Assembly (NCBI RefSeq): GCF_900109605.1
Contig: NZ_FOAM01000016.1
Coordinates: 62,001-126,000 of the forward strand
From: Xaviernesmea oryzae
GTDB lineage: Bacteria > Pseudomonadota > Alphaproteobacteria > Rhizobiales > Rhizobiaceae
Length of the DNA: 64,000 nucleotides
Reading direction: 5' to 3'
Below are positions 48,220 through 55,842 of this stretch, one piece after another (position 1 is the first letter of the stretch; every line of letters begins with the position of its first letter). The notes below the pieces were generated by a model that searched no databases, was not told the origin of the DNA, and was given only the letters and a program-made list of their open reading frames with translations. The position numbers and the translations under genes are program-made.

Positions 48220-49431
48220 ATGACCCGTCGGTTCGAAGATGCCCGCATCCTCATGTACAGCCACGACACGTTCGGGCTCGGCCACCTGCGCCGCTGCCGG
48301 ACGATCGCCCATTCCTTGGTCGAGCATTATCGTGGCGTCCATATCCTGATCGTCTCCGGCGCCACCATCGCCGGCGCCTTCGACTATCGCGCCCGCGTGG
48401 ATTTCGTGAAGATCCCGAGCGTCATCAAGCTGCGCAACGGCGAATATACGTCGATGGACCAGCATATCGACCTGCACGACACGCTGAAGATGCGCCGCTC
48501 GATCATCCGCCACACGGCCGAGACCTTTAAGCCGCATATCTTCATCGTCGACAAGGAGCCGATGGGCCTGCGCGGCGAAGTGGAGGACACGCTGTCCTAT
48601 CTGAAATGCCAGGGCACCACGCTGGTTCTGGGTCTGCGCGAGGTGATGGACGCGCCGCATCTTCTGGAAGCCGAATGGGCACGCGGCGACACGATGCGCA
48701 AGATCGGCCAGTTCTACGACCAGATCTGGGTCTACGGCCCACCGGATTTCTACGACCCGCTCGATGGCCTCGACGTGCCACCGCCCGTGCGGGCGCGCAT
48801 GGAGTTCGTCGGCTTCCTTCAACGCTCCGCCTCGGCCGAGGTGCTGTCCGAGCACAAGCCCAAGGGTGACTATATCCTGGTGACGACGGGCGGCGGCGGC
48901 GATGGGGAAGATCTCGTCGACGATGTCTTCAACGCCTATCAGGCCGATCCGACATTGACGGAACGGGCGTTGGTGGTGCTCGGTCCCTATATGCCGGCCC
49001 AACAGCGGGCAGACCTGCTGAAGCGGTCTGCGGCGATTCCCTATATCGAGGTGATCGAGTTCGACAATCGGATGGAGCAGCTGATCGCCGGCGCGCGCGC
49101 CGTCGTCGCCATGGGCGGATACAACACCTATTGCGAGATCCTCTCCTTCGACAAGCCGGCCCTGATCGTGCCCCGCGTGCTGCCGCGCGAGGAGCAGCTG
49201 ATCCGTGCACGCCGCGCCGCCGAACTGGGGCTGATCGACATGCTGCTGCCCGACGAGGCCCATGACCCGCTGCGCCTGTCGGCGGCGCTGAAAGCTCTGC
49301 CCGACCGGCCGCCGCCATCGAAATCGGCAAGCCATCTCTGCCTCGACGGGCTCGGCAATATCGCCCGTCTGGTCGGCGAGGTGTTCGACCGGCGCGGCGA
49401 CCGCGCGCGGCTGAGCCTGGTCGGTGGCTGA
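48220..49431 (+). CDS. MurG-like (GT28-type) glycosyltransferase A
   Basis: A 403-residue predicted GT-B enzyme. MYSHDTFGLGHLRRCRTIAH is the N-terminal G-x-G-H-x-x-R loop of MurG-like enzymes, and VVAMGGYNTYCEILSFDKPA is the C-terminal nucleotide-sugar site. It has no signal peptide, so the active site is cytoplasmic. The start at 48220 excludes 32 non-conserved codons. It is the first of three tightly packed glycosyltransferase genes and is paralogous in layout to the third. Donor and acceptor are unknown. Confidence 0.85.
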   Translation: MTRRFEDARILMYSHDTFGLGHLRRCRTIAHSLVEHYRGVHILIVSGATIAGAFDYRARVDFVKIPSVIKLRNGEYTSMDQHIDLHDTLKMRRSIIRHTAETFKPHIFIVDKEPMGLRGEVEDTLSYLKCQGTTLVLGLREVMDAPHLLEAEWARGDTMRKIGQFYDQIWVYGPPDFYDPLDGLDVPPPVRARMEFVGFLQRSASAEVLSEHKPKGDYILVTTGGGGDGEDLVDDVFNAYQADPTLTERALVVLGPYMPAQQRADLLKRSAAIPYIEVIEFDNRMEQLIAGARAVVAMGGYNTYCEILSFDKPALIVPRVLPREEQLIRARRAAELGLIDMLLPDEAHDPLRLSAALKALPDRPPPSKSASHLCLDGLGNIARLVGEVFDRRGDRARLSLVGG

Positions 49432-49438
49432 GCCTGCC

Positions 49439-50683
49439 ATGCACCCTCCTCTCATTGTCGTGGTACTGAAGGGCTATCCGCGCCTGTCGGAAACCTTCAT
49501 CGCCCAGGAACTGCTCGGACTGGAAAAGGCCGGGCTGCAGCTTTCGCTGATCTCCATGCGCAGGCCGACCGATGCGCGCCGGCATCCCGTGCACGACGAG
49601 ATCCGCGCGCCGGTGCTCTATCTGCCGGAATATCTGCATGAGGAACCTGTCCGCGTGGCCAAGGCCTGGTGGAAAGCGCGGCGGTTACCCGGCTACAAGG
49701 CCGCCTTGAAAGCCTTTCTGAGGGATCTGCCGCGCGACGTCTCGCGCAATCGCCTGCGCCGTTTCGGCCAGGCCTGTGTGCTTTCGGCTGAATGGCCCGA
49801 GGGCGGCGCCTGGCTGCATGCGCATTTCATCCACACACCTGCCGCCGTCGCCCGCTACACCGCCTTGATGACGGGCACGCCCTTCACCTGTTCCGCCCAT
49901 GCCAAGGACATCTGGACCTCGCCCGACTGGGAGCTTGCCGACAAGCTTGCCGAGAGCCGCTGGACGGTGACCTGCACCAAGACGGGCCATGACCATCTGC
50001 AGAGCCTGGCAGCCGAGCCGCAGCGCGTGCATCTGAGCTATCATGGCCTGGATCTCGACCGCTTTGGTCCGTTTCAGGGCCAGCGCACCCTCAAGGATGG
50101 CAGCAATGCTGCCGACCCGGTGATCATCGCCAGTGTTGGCCGCGCCGTGCCGAAAAAGGGCTATGACATCCTGCTGAAAGCGCTCGCCGCCTTGCCGGCG
50201 GACATCCACTGGCGCTTCGAGCATGTCGGCGGTGGCACCGAAACCAAGCGGCTGAAGGCGCTGGCCGAAAGCCTCGGCCTGTCCGAGCGCATCACCTGGC
50301 ATGGCGCGCTGGCACAGGAGGAGGTTCTGGCGCTCTATCGCCGCGCTGATCTCTTCGCGCTGGCCTGCCGCATCACCCCGGATGGCGACCGCGACGGCCT
50401 GCCGAATGTGATCGTCGAAGCCTCAAGCCAACGCCTGCCCGTGGTCGCCACCGACATTTCGGGCGTGCCGGAGCTTCTCACGGACGGGCAGAACGGCTAT
50501 CTCACCCCCTCCGAAAATCCGGATGCCTTTGCCGAAGCGCTGATCCGGGCGATCCGCGATCCGCATAGGCGAGCGCACTTCGGGCTGGCGGCGGAAGCGC
50601 GCGTGCGCTCGGCCTTCGACTATCACGCCAGCATCCGCCAGCTGAAAACCCTGTTCGAAACCGAATGGCAGACACACCCATGA
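49439..50683 (+). CDS. GT4-family glycosyltransferase
   Basis: A 414-residue GT-B enzyme. The N-terminal VVVLKGYPRLSETFIAQELL is typical of GT4 enzymes in exopolysaccharide clusters. The donor site is IASVGRAVPKKGYDILLKAL and DGLPNVIVEASSQRLPVVAT with its E-x7-E-like pair. The ATG at 49439 lies just after the previous stop; a GTG at 49424 would overlap it by 8 bp and is the alternative. It sits between the two MurG-like genes in one operon. Confidence 0.87.
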   Translation: MHPPLIVVVLKGYPRLSETFIAQELLGLEKAGLQLSLISMRRPTDARRHPVHDEIRAPVLYLPEYLHEEPVRVAKAWWKARRLPGYKAALKAFLRDLPRDVSRNRLRRFGQACVLSAEWPEGGAWLHAHFIHTPAAVARYTALMTGTPFTCSAHAKDIWTSPDWELADKLAESRWTVTCTKTGHDHLQSLAAEPQRVHLSYHGLDLDRFGPFQGQRTLKDGSNAADPVIIASVGRAVPKKGYDILLKALAALPADIHWRFEHVGGGTETKRLKALAESLGLSERITWHGALAQEEVLALYRRADLFALACRITPDGDRDGLPNVIVEASSQRLPVVATDISGVPELLTDGQNGYLTPSENPDAFAEALIRAIRDPHRRAHFGLAAEARVRSAFDYHASIRQLKTLFETEWQTHP

Positions 50684-51888
50684 CCGCAGCAGACGTCCAC
50701 GCCACCGAAGCCCAGCGCGCCACGCCCCGCTCCTTCCAAAGCGGGCCGGCCCGCGTGCTCTTCTATGTGCAGCACCTGCTCGGCATCGGTCATATCGCCC
50801 GCGCCAGCCGTCTGGCCGATGCCTTGTCCAAGGCCGGCTTTGCCGTCACCGTGGTCACCGGCGGCGCGCCTGTCGATGGCTTTCCGGGTCCAGGCGTGGA
50901 CCATATTGCGCTGCCGCCGGTCAAGGCGAGCGATGTCGGCTTCAAGGGCCTGTTCAAGATGGACGGGACACCCGCCGACGACCGGTTCAAGGCCGACCGC
51001 CGCGATCTGCTGCTTGGCATCTTCGACCGCCTCCAGCCGGATGTGCTGATCACCGAGGCCTTCCCCTTCGGCCGGCGGCAGATGCTGTTCGAGCTTCTGC
51101 CGCTGATGGAAGCAGCCCTTGCACGCAAGCCGAAGCCGCTGGTGGTCGCTTCGCTTCGCGACATCCTGCAGGAGCGCCCGAAGCCTGCGCGCGACCGCGA
51201 GACGGTGGACTTCACCGAGCGCTTCTATGACGAGATCCTCGTCCATGGCGATCCGAGCTTTGCCCGGCTGGAGGAAACCTTTCCCTTCGCCGCCGAAGTG
51301 GCCGACAAAGTGCGCTATACCGGCCTGGTCGCGCCACCCAAGCCGACGCCATCCGAGGAACGCTATGAGGTCGTCGTTTCCGCCGGTGGCGGCGCCGTCG
51401 GCCGCGACGTGATCGAAGCGGCCCTGAAGGCGTCGCATATCACGCCGCGCAAGGGACCCTGGGCCATCATCACCGGTCCCAACCTGCCCCAGGCCGATTT
51501 CGACCGTGTCAGCGCGCAGGCGCCCGCCGATGTCAATGTCTTCCGCTTCCGCCGCGATTTCGGCAGCCTGTTGGCGAGCGCCGCGCTGTCCGTCTCGCAG
51601 GCCGGCTATAACACCGCCGGCGACATTCTGCGCGCTGGCTGCCGCGCCGTGCTCATTCCCTTCACCACGGGTGGCGAGACCGAGCAGGGCGAACGCGCCG
51701 CGCGGCTGGAGCGGCTGGGCCTGGCGCGCGTGCTGAAGCAGGAGAACCTCTCGCCGCAGGTGCTGAGCGTCATGATCCAGGACGCCTTGACGATGGCGCC
51801 TCATGCCGCGCCGGAACTCGATCTCGACGGAGCGCGTAACACGGCCACGCTTCTGAGTGAGCGCCTCGCGCAGCGCGCGGGACACTGA
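50680..51888 (+). CDS. MurG-like (GT28-type) glycosyltransferase B
   Basis: A 402-residue predicted GT-B enzyme. VLFYVQHLLGIGHIARASRL carries the same glycine/His/Arg loop as transferase A, and VSQAGYNTAGDILRAGCRAV the same C-terminal donor motif, so A and B are diverged paralogues. The ATG at 50680 overlaps the previous stop (ATGA); an ATG at 50665 is also possible. It ends the trio; 400 bp precede the pseudo-ABC gene. Confidence 0.85.
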   Translation: MTAADVHATEAQRATPRSFQSGPARVLFYVQHLLGIGHIARASRLADALSKAGFAVTVVTGGAPVDGFPGPGVDHIALPPVKASDVGFKGLFKMDGTPADDRFKADRRDLLLGIFDRLQPDVLITEAFPFGRRQMLFELLPLMEAALARKPKPLVVASLRDILQERPKPARDRETVDFTERFYDEILVHGDPSFARLEETFPFAAEVADKVRYTGLVAPPKPTPSEERYEVVVSAGGGAVGRDVIEAALKASHITPRKGPWAIITGPNLPQADFDRVSAQAPADVNVFRFRRDFGSLLASAALSVSQAGYNTAGDILRAGCRAVLIPFTTGGETEQGERAARLERLGLARVLKQENLSPQVLSVMIQDALTMAPHAAPELDLDGARNTATLLSERLAQRAGH

Positions 51889-52288
51889 GCCAGCAGGACG
51901 GCATCCAGCGCTATTCTGCCGCGTGTGGGATCGGCTTTGCGCGCGCCGCGATTGCGGGAGATCGTCGCGTTTTTCGCGGCGCGTGCGTCAGGTCAAGCGT
52001 ACAAAGGTTGAGCGGGAATCGGGAAGACGGAGAACAGCCTGAGGCTGCCGAAGCGGCTTCAGCCACATAGCTTTCGCCGGCTGGCTGGTGTAGTCTTGGC
52101 TGAAGTGATCGGGCATGCGGCGCCGAGGGAGGTGGCGTTGCGCAACTCCGGCGGACACTCCCGGCATCGATGGCACTGCGAGCCCTTCCTGGAAAGGCAT
52201 GGCTGCTCCATCTTCCTGCGTCTGATGTCTCGCGGTTGCGGCCCGTTGTGCAGCCGATGCCGACCATAATGCTCTCTGCCTGGTGCCC
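51889..52288 (+). other. Intergenic region upstream of the pseudo-ABC gene
   Basis: A 400-bp stretch, long for this compact region. I see no gene, clear promoter, or terminator after the glycosyltransferases. It probably contains the promoter of 52289-55132. The start of that gene has no good ribosome-binding site. Confidence 0.35.
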
Positions 52289-55132
52289 ATGGAAAAAAGC
52301 CTTACCCGATATATCTGGAACCATACGCGCCGGCAGCAGATCTATATCCTGATCGTCGTGCTGGTCTCGATGGTTCCCTATTTCCTGTCCTTCGACCTGC
52401 CCAAGCGCATCGTCAACGGACCGATCCAGGGCAATGGCTTCGGCGAGCCCGGCGCGCGGCAGATGTTCGGCGCGATCTCGTTGCCCATCCCCGGCTATGG
52501 CAGCGTCCGGCTGTTCGACGGCATCGACCTCACGCGCATGGAAATGCTCTATGCGCTGAGCCTCGTGTTCCTGTTCCTGGTGGTCGTCAACGGTCTCTTC
52601 AAGCTCTATATCAACACCTTTAAGGGCAGGCTCGGCGAACGGCTGCTCCGGCGCATCCGATACCAGCTGATCGACCGCATCCTTCGCTTTCCCCCGAGCC
52701 AGTTCAAGCGGATGAAGGGCTCCGAAGTCTCCAGCATGGTCAAGGACGAGGTGGAACCGCTGGGCGGCTTCACCGGAGATGCCTTCGTCCAGCCGGTCAT
52801 GCTTGGCGGGCAGGCGCTGACCGCTCTCGCCTTCATCGTTCTGCAGAATGTCTGGCTCGGCGCCATCGCCGCCTTCATGGTCGGGATCCAGGCCGTGATC
52901 ATTCCGCGCATGCGCCGCCGGCTTCTGGTTCTCGGCCGCGAGCGGCAGATAACGGCGCGCGAACTCGCCGGCCGCGTCGGCGAAATCGTCGAGGGCATCG
53001 GCACGATCCATGCCTATGACACGTCCAACTACGAGCGCGCCGACATTGCCCACAGGCTCGGCCGGATCTTCAAGATCCGCTACGACCTGTACCAGTGGAA
53101 GTTTATGGTGAAGTTCATCAACAACTTCCTGGCGCAGCTCACACCCTTCCTGTTCTATTGCATCGGCGGCTATCTCGCGCTGAAGGGCGATCTCGATATC
53201 GGCCAGCTCGTGGCCGTCATCAGCGCCTATAAGGACCTTCCGGGTCCGCTGAAGGAGTTGATCGACTGGGACCAGACCCGCCAGGACGTGCAGGTCAAGT
53301 TTGTCCAGGTCGTCGAGCAATTCGAAGCGGAAAACATGATCGATCCAAGCCTGCAGGCTCTGCCCGCGCCGGTGGCGGCAGCCGGCATGGCGGCGGCAGG
53401 GCTGGCGGGTGTTGCGGCAGCGACGACGGCCGGTGTCCATCAGGCCAGCCCGGCGGAGGTCAAGGTCTCTGCCAGCCCTGAGGAGGAGGCCGAGGCCATG
53501 CGCGAAAGCGTCGGCCCGCTGGCCGCCGTCAACCTCACTTTGTCCGACGACAGCGGCGCGCGGCTGGTCGAGCGAGTCTCGGTGCAGATCGATCCCGGCG
53601 AGACGGTGGCGATCATCGGTGCGGCGGCCGGCGGCGGCGATGCGCTGGCCGAGGCATTCGCACGGCTGATCTGGCCGGAAAGCGGCCGCGTGACGCTGGG
53701 CGGCAAGGACATTCTCGAATTGCCGGAATCGGTCGTCGGCCGGCGGCTGACCTATGCCTCCTCCGACAGCTTCTTCTTCTACGGCTCGCTGCGCGACAAC
53801 CTGCTCTACGGTCTCAAGCATGCACCCCTGACAGAGGCGAGCTATGAAGGCAGCCTGATGCTCCATCGCAAATGGGAGATCAACGAAGCCAAGCTCGCCG
53901 GCAATCCCCATCACGACATCAACAGCGACTGGATCGACTACAGCGCCGCCGGCGCCAGCCGCCCGGAGGATCTGTTCGCCTCGATCCTGACCGTGCTCGA
54001 TGCCGTGCAGCTCTCCAAGGACATTCTCGACCTGGCGCTGCGCACCACCATCGATCCGCAAACGCGGCCTGAACTCGCCGAACGCATCGTCGAAATGCGC
54101 AGCGCGCTGACAGGCGAGCTGGAGGAAGCCGGTCTCAACGGTCTTGTCGTGCCCTTCGAGCCCGGTGCCTACAATATCGAGGCGACCGTCGGCGAAAACC
54201 TGCTGTTCGGCACGGCGGTCGGGCCGCGCATGATGCCGCAGGCCCTTGCCAAGAACACCTATTTCCGCTCGGTGATCGACCAGTCGGGGCTCGACCGCAT
54301 TCTCTTCGATATGGGCTACCAGATCGCCGAAAACGCCGTCGAACTCTTTTCCGACCTGCCGCCCGATCACCCCTTCTTCCAGCAGCTCACCTTCATGAGC
54401 GCGGACGATATTCCGCTCTACCAAGGCCTGATGCAGAAGCTGCGCGGCGGCAACGGCTTCGAACGGGCCAACGAGACCGAGCGTGGCCAGATGATCCGGC
54501 TGAGCTTCCAATATATCGAGCCCCGCCACCGCTTCGGTCTTCTGACGCGCGAGCTGATGGACAAGATCATCGAGGTCCGTCAGGCCTTCCACGAGAACAT
54601 GCCGGAGGACATGCGCGAGGAGATCGAGCGCTACGACCCGGAGCGCTATCTCGCCTCCGCCACGCTGATGGACAATGTTCTCTTCGGGCGCATTTCCAAC
54701 AAACATGCCGACGGGCAGAAGCGCATCCGCTCCATCGTCTCCTCGCTGCTCAACACCATGGGCCTGCTCGAACAGGTGCTCGACATCGGGCTGGACTTCA
54801 ATGTCGGTGCGGGGGGCAAGCGGCTCACCATCGTCCAGCGCCAGAAGCTCAACCTTGCCCGCGCCATGATCCGGCGGTCGGACTTCTACATCTTCAACCG
54901 CCCGCTGCCCGGTCTCGACCATCGGCTGCAGGATGAAATCCTGCGCGATGTGATGAAGCTGGTGCGCGGCAGCGGCGAACATCAGGCCATCGTCTGGGTT
55001 CTGTCGAACACGTCGCTCGCCACGCTGTTCGAACGGGTGCTGGTCTTCGATCGCGGCCTTCTGGTGGAGGATGGCCATCATGAGGATCTTGCGCGCAAGA
55101 ATGGGGTGTTCAAACAGCTCGTCGCGTCATAA
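52289..55132 (+). CDS. ABC-exporter-like membrane protein with a catalytically dead nucleotide-binding domain
   Basis: A 947-residue protein (numbers here count from a GTG two codons upstream). Residues about 15-320 are a type I ABC exporter membrane domain with helices at 20-38, 88-110, 172-210 and 275-320. An Ala-rich linker spans 362-384. The C-terminus follows the ABC ATPase layout but each catalytic motif is altered. Walker A is GAAAGGGDA (446-454), with no lysine; the Q-loop glutamine is absent in YASSDSFFF. The signature reads LTIVQ (848-852) for LSGGQ, Walker B IFNRP (870-874) for LDEP, and the H-loop SNT. The D-loop (GLD) and tail (VFDRGLLVEDGHHEDLARKN) are normal. About 300 extra residues lie between Q-loop and signature. 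The frame is intact, so loss of ATPase seems selected, not decay. It may be a scaffold or partner of another ABC protein. Confidence 0.8.
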   Translation: MEKSLTRYIWNHTRRQQIYILIVVLVSMVPYFLSFDLPKRIVNGPIQGNGFGEPGARQMFGAISLPIPGYGSVRLFDGIDLTRMEMLYALSLVFLFLVVVNGLFKLYINTFKGRLGERLLRRIRYQLIDRILRFPPSQFKRMKGSEVSSMVKDEVEPLGGFTGDAFVQPVMLGGQALTALAFIVLQNVWLGAIAAFMVGIQAVIIPRMRRRLLVLGRERQITARELAGRVGEIVEGIGTIHAYDTSNYERADIAHRLGRIFKIRYDLYQWKFMVKFINNFLAQLTPFLFYCIGGYLALKGDLDIGQLVAVISAYKDLPGPLKELIDWDQTRQDVQVKFVQVVEQFEAENMIDPSLQALPAPVAAAGMAAAGLAGVAAATTAGVHQASPAEVKVSASPEEEAEAMRESVGPLAAVNLTLSDDSGARLVERVSVQIDPGETVAIIGAAAGGGDALAEAFARLIWPESGRVTLGGKDILELPESVVGRRLTYASSDSFFFYGSLRDNLLYGLKHAPLTEASYEGSLMLHRKWEINEAKLAGNPHHDINSDWIDYSAAGASRPEDLFASILTVLDAVQLSKDILDLALRTTIDPQTRPELAERIVEMRSALTGELEEAGLNGLVVPFEPGAYNIEATVGENLLFGTAVGPRMMPQALAKNTYFRSVIDQSGLDRILFDMGYQIAENAVELFSDLPPDHPFFQQLTFMSADDIPLYQGLMQKLRGGNGFERANETERGQMIRLSFQYIEPRHRFGLLTRELMDKIIEVRQAFHENMPEDMREEIERYDPERYLASATLMDNVLFGRISNKHADGQKRIRSIVSSLLNTMGLLEQVLDIGLDFNVGAGGKRLTIVQRQKLNLARAMIRRSDFYIFNRPLPGLDHRLQDEILRDVMKLVRGSGEHQAIVWVLSNTSLATLFERVLVFDRGLLVEDGHHEDLARKNGVFKQLVAS

Positions 55133-55185
55133 AGCGCTGCCCCGGGCCGGGTCTGCGCATAAATATTTCGTCCGAGCCCATGGCC

Positions 55186-55235
55186 GCGTCACAAAAGCGG
55201 TTCCCAGGGCTGAGCAAGATGCTCTAAGATCGAGC
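55186..55235. repeat. Possible degenerate rhizobial intergenic repeat
   Basis: AAAAGCGGTTCCCAGG followed by GATGCTCTAAG resembles, from memory, the ends of short palindromic repeats common between rhizobial genes. The copy is not a good inverted repeat. Related-looking text occurs at 58766-58800 and 10260-10293. This is a weak call. Confidence 0.3.
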
Positions 55236-55364
55236 CTCTTGCGCGTGGAAGGCTTGAAGGCCATGACAAGGCGCGGTCTTAGGCGCGGCGATGCATGAGA
55301 GGGTAATCAGGGCGAGAACCTGCGGGAGGCAGGATCGCGCGCCAGATGTGAGGAACGGAGTGCC

Positions 55365-55826
55365 ATGCTTCTCAAGGACGAGGTTCAGATGCTGCGGCGC
55401 GTGCCGCTTTTCTCAGGTGTCGAGCCGGGAAAGCTGAAGCTGCTCGCCTTCACCTCGGACCGGGTGAGCTATGGCGTCGGCGACACGCTGTTTCACCAGG
55501 GCGATATCGGCGATGCAGCCTATGTCGTGCTCGACGGCACGGCGGACATTCTCGTGGAATCGCCGACAGGCCCGATCAAGGTCGCGGAAGTCGAGCGCAA
55601 TTCCATCGTCGGCGAGATTGCCATTCTCTGCGATGTCTCGCGAACGGCAACGGTGAAGGCAACGACAGGCGTGGAAGCCCTGCGCATCCGCAAGGATCAC
55701 TTCCTCAAACTGCTCAGCGATTTTCCCGAGATCACCATCCAGATCATGCGCGTGCTGGCCGACAGGCTCAGCCACACCACCTCGGAACTCACCGAAGCCC
55801 GCAGCCGGGTGCGGCAGCTGGAATAG
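55365..55826 (+). CDS. Free-standing cyclic-nucleotide-binding protein
   Basis: A 153-residue cytoplasmic protein consisting of one cNMP-binding domain and a short C-terminal helix, with no DNA-binding domain. The phosphate-binding cassette VGEIAILCDVSRTATV keeps Gly83, Glu84, Arg93, Thr94 and Ala95, which contact the cyclic nucleotide, so ligand binding should be intact. AGGAAC lies 10 bp before the ATG. It sits 232 bp after the pseudo-ABC gene on the same strand. It could act as a regulatory subunit that senses product of the cyclase encoded at 40633. Confidence 0.88.
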   Translation: MLLKDEVQMLRRVPLFSGVEPGKLKLLAFTSDRVSYGVGDTLFHQGDIGDAAYVVLDGTADILVESPTGPIKVAEVERNSIVGEIAILCDVSRTATVKATTGVEALRIRKDHFLKLLSDFPEITIQIMRVLADRLSHTTSELTEARSRVRQLE

Positions 55827-55842
55827 GCTGGATCTCTCGAAT

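Noticed and set aside
51911-55081. 1056-codon minus-strand open frame opposite the pseudo-ABC gene
   Set aside because: It was considered because the ABC domain is degenerate. The plus-strand protein has real helices, ABC architecture and a typical ABC C-terminus, while the minus frame is a histidine/aspartate/glutamine-rich shadow.
52289-55132. Reading the degenerate ABC gene as a pseudogene or assembly error
   Set aside because: The frame is uninterrupted over 947 codons, D-loop and tail are conserved, and the substitutions affect just the catalytic motifs, which random decay or sequencing errors would not do.
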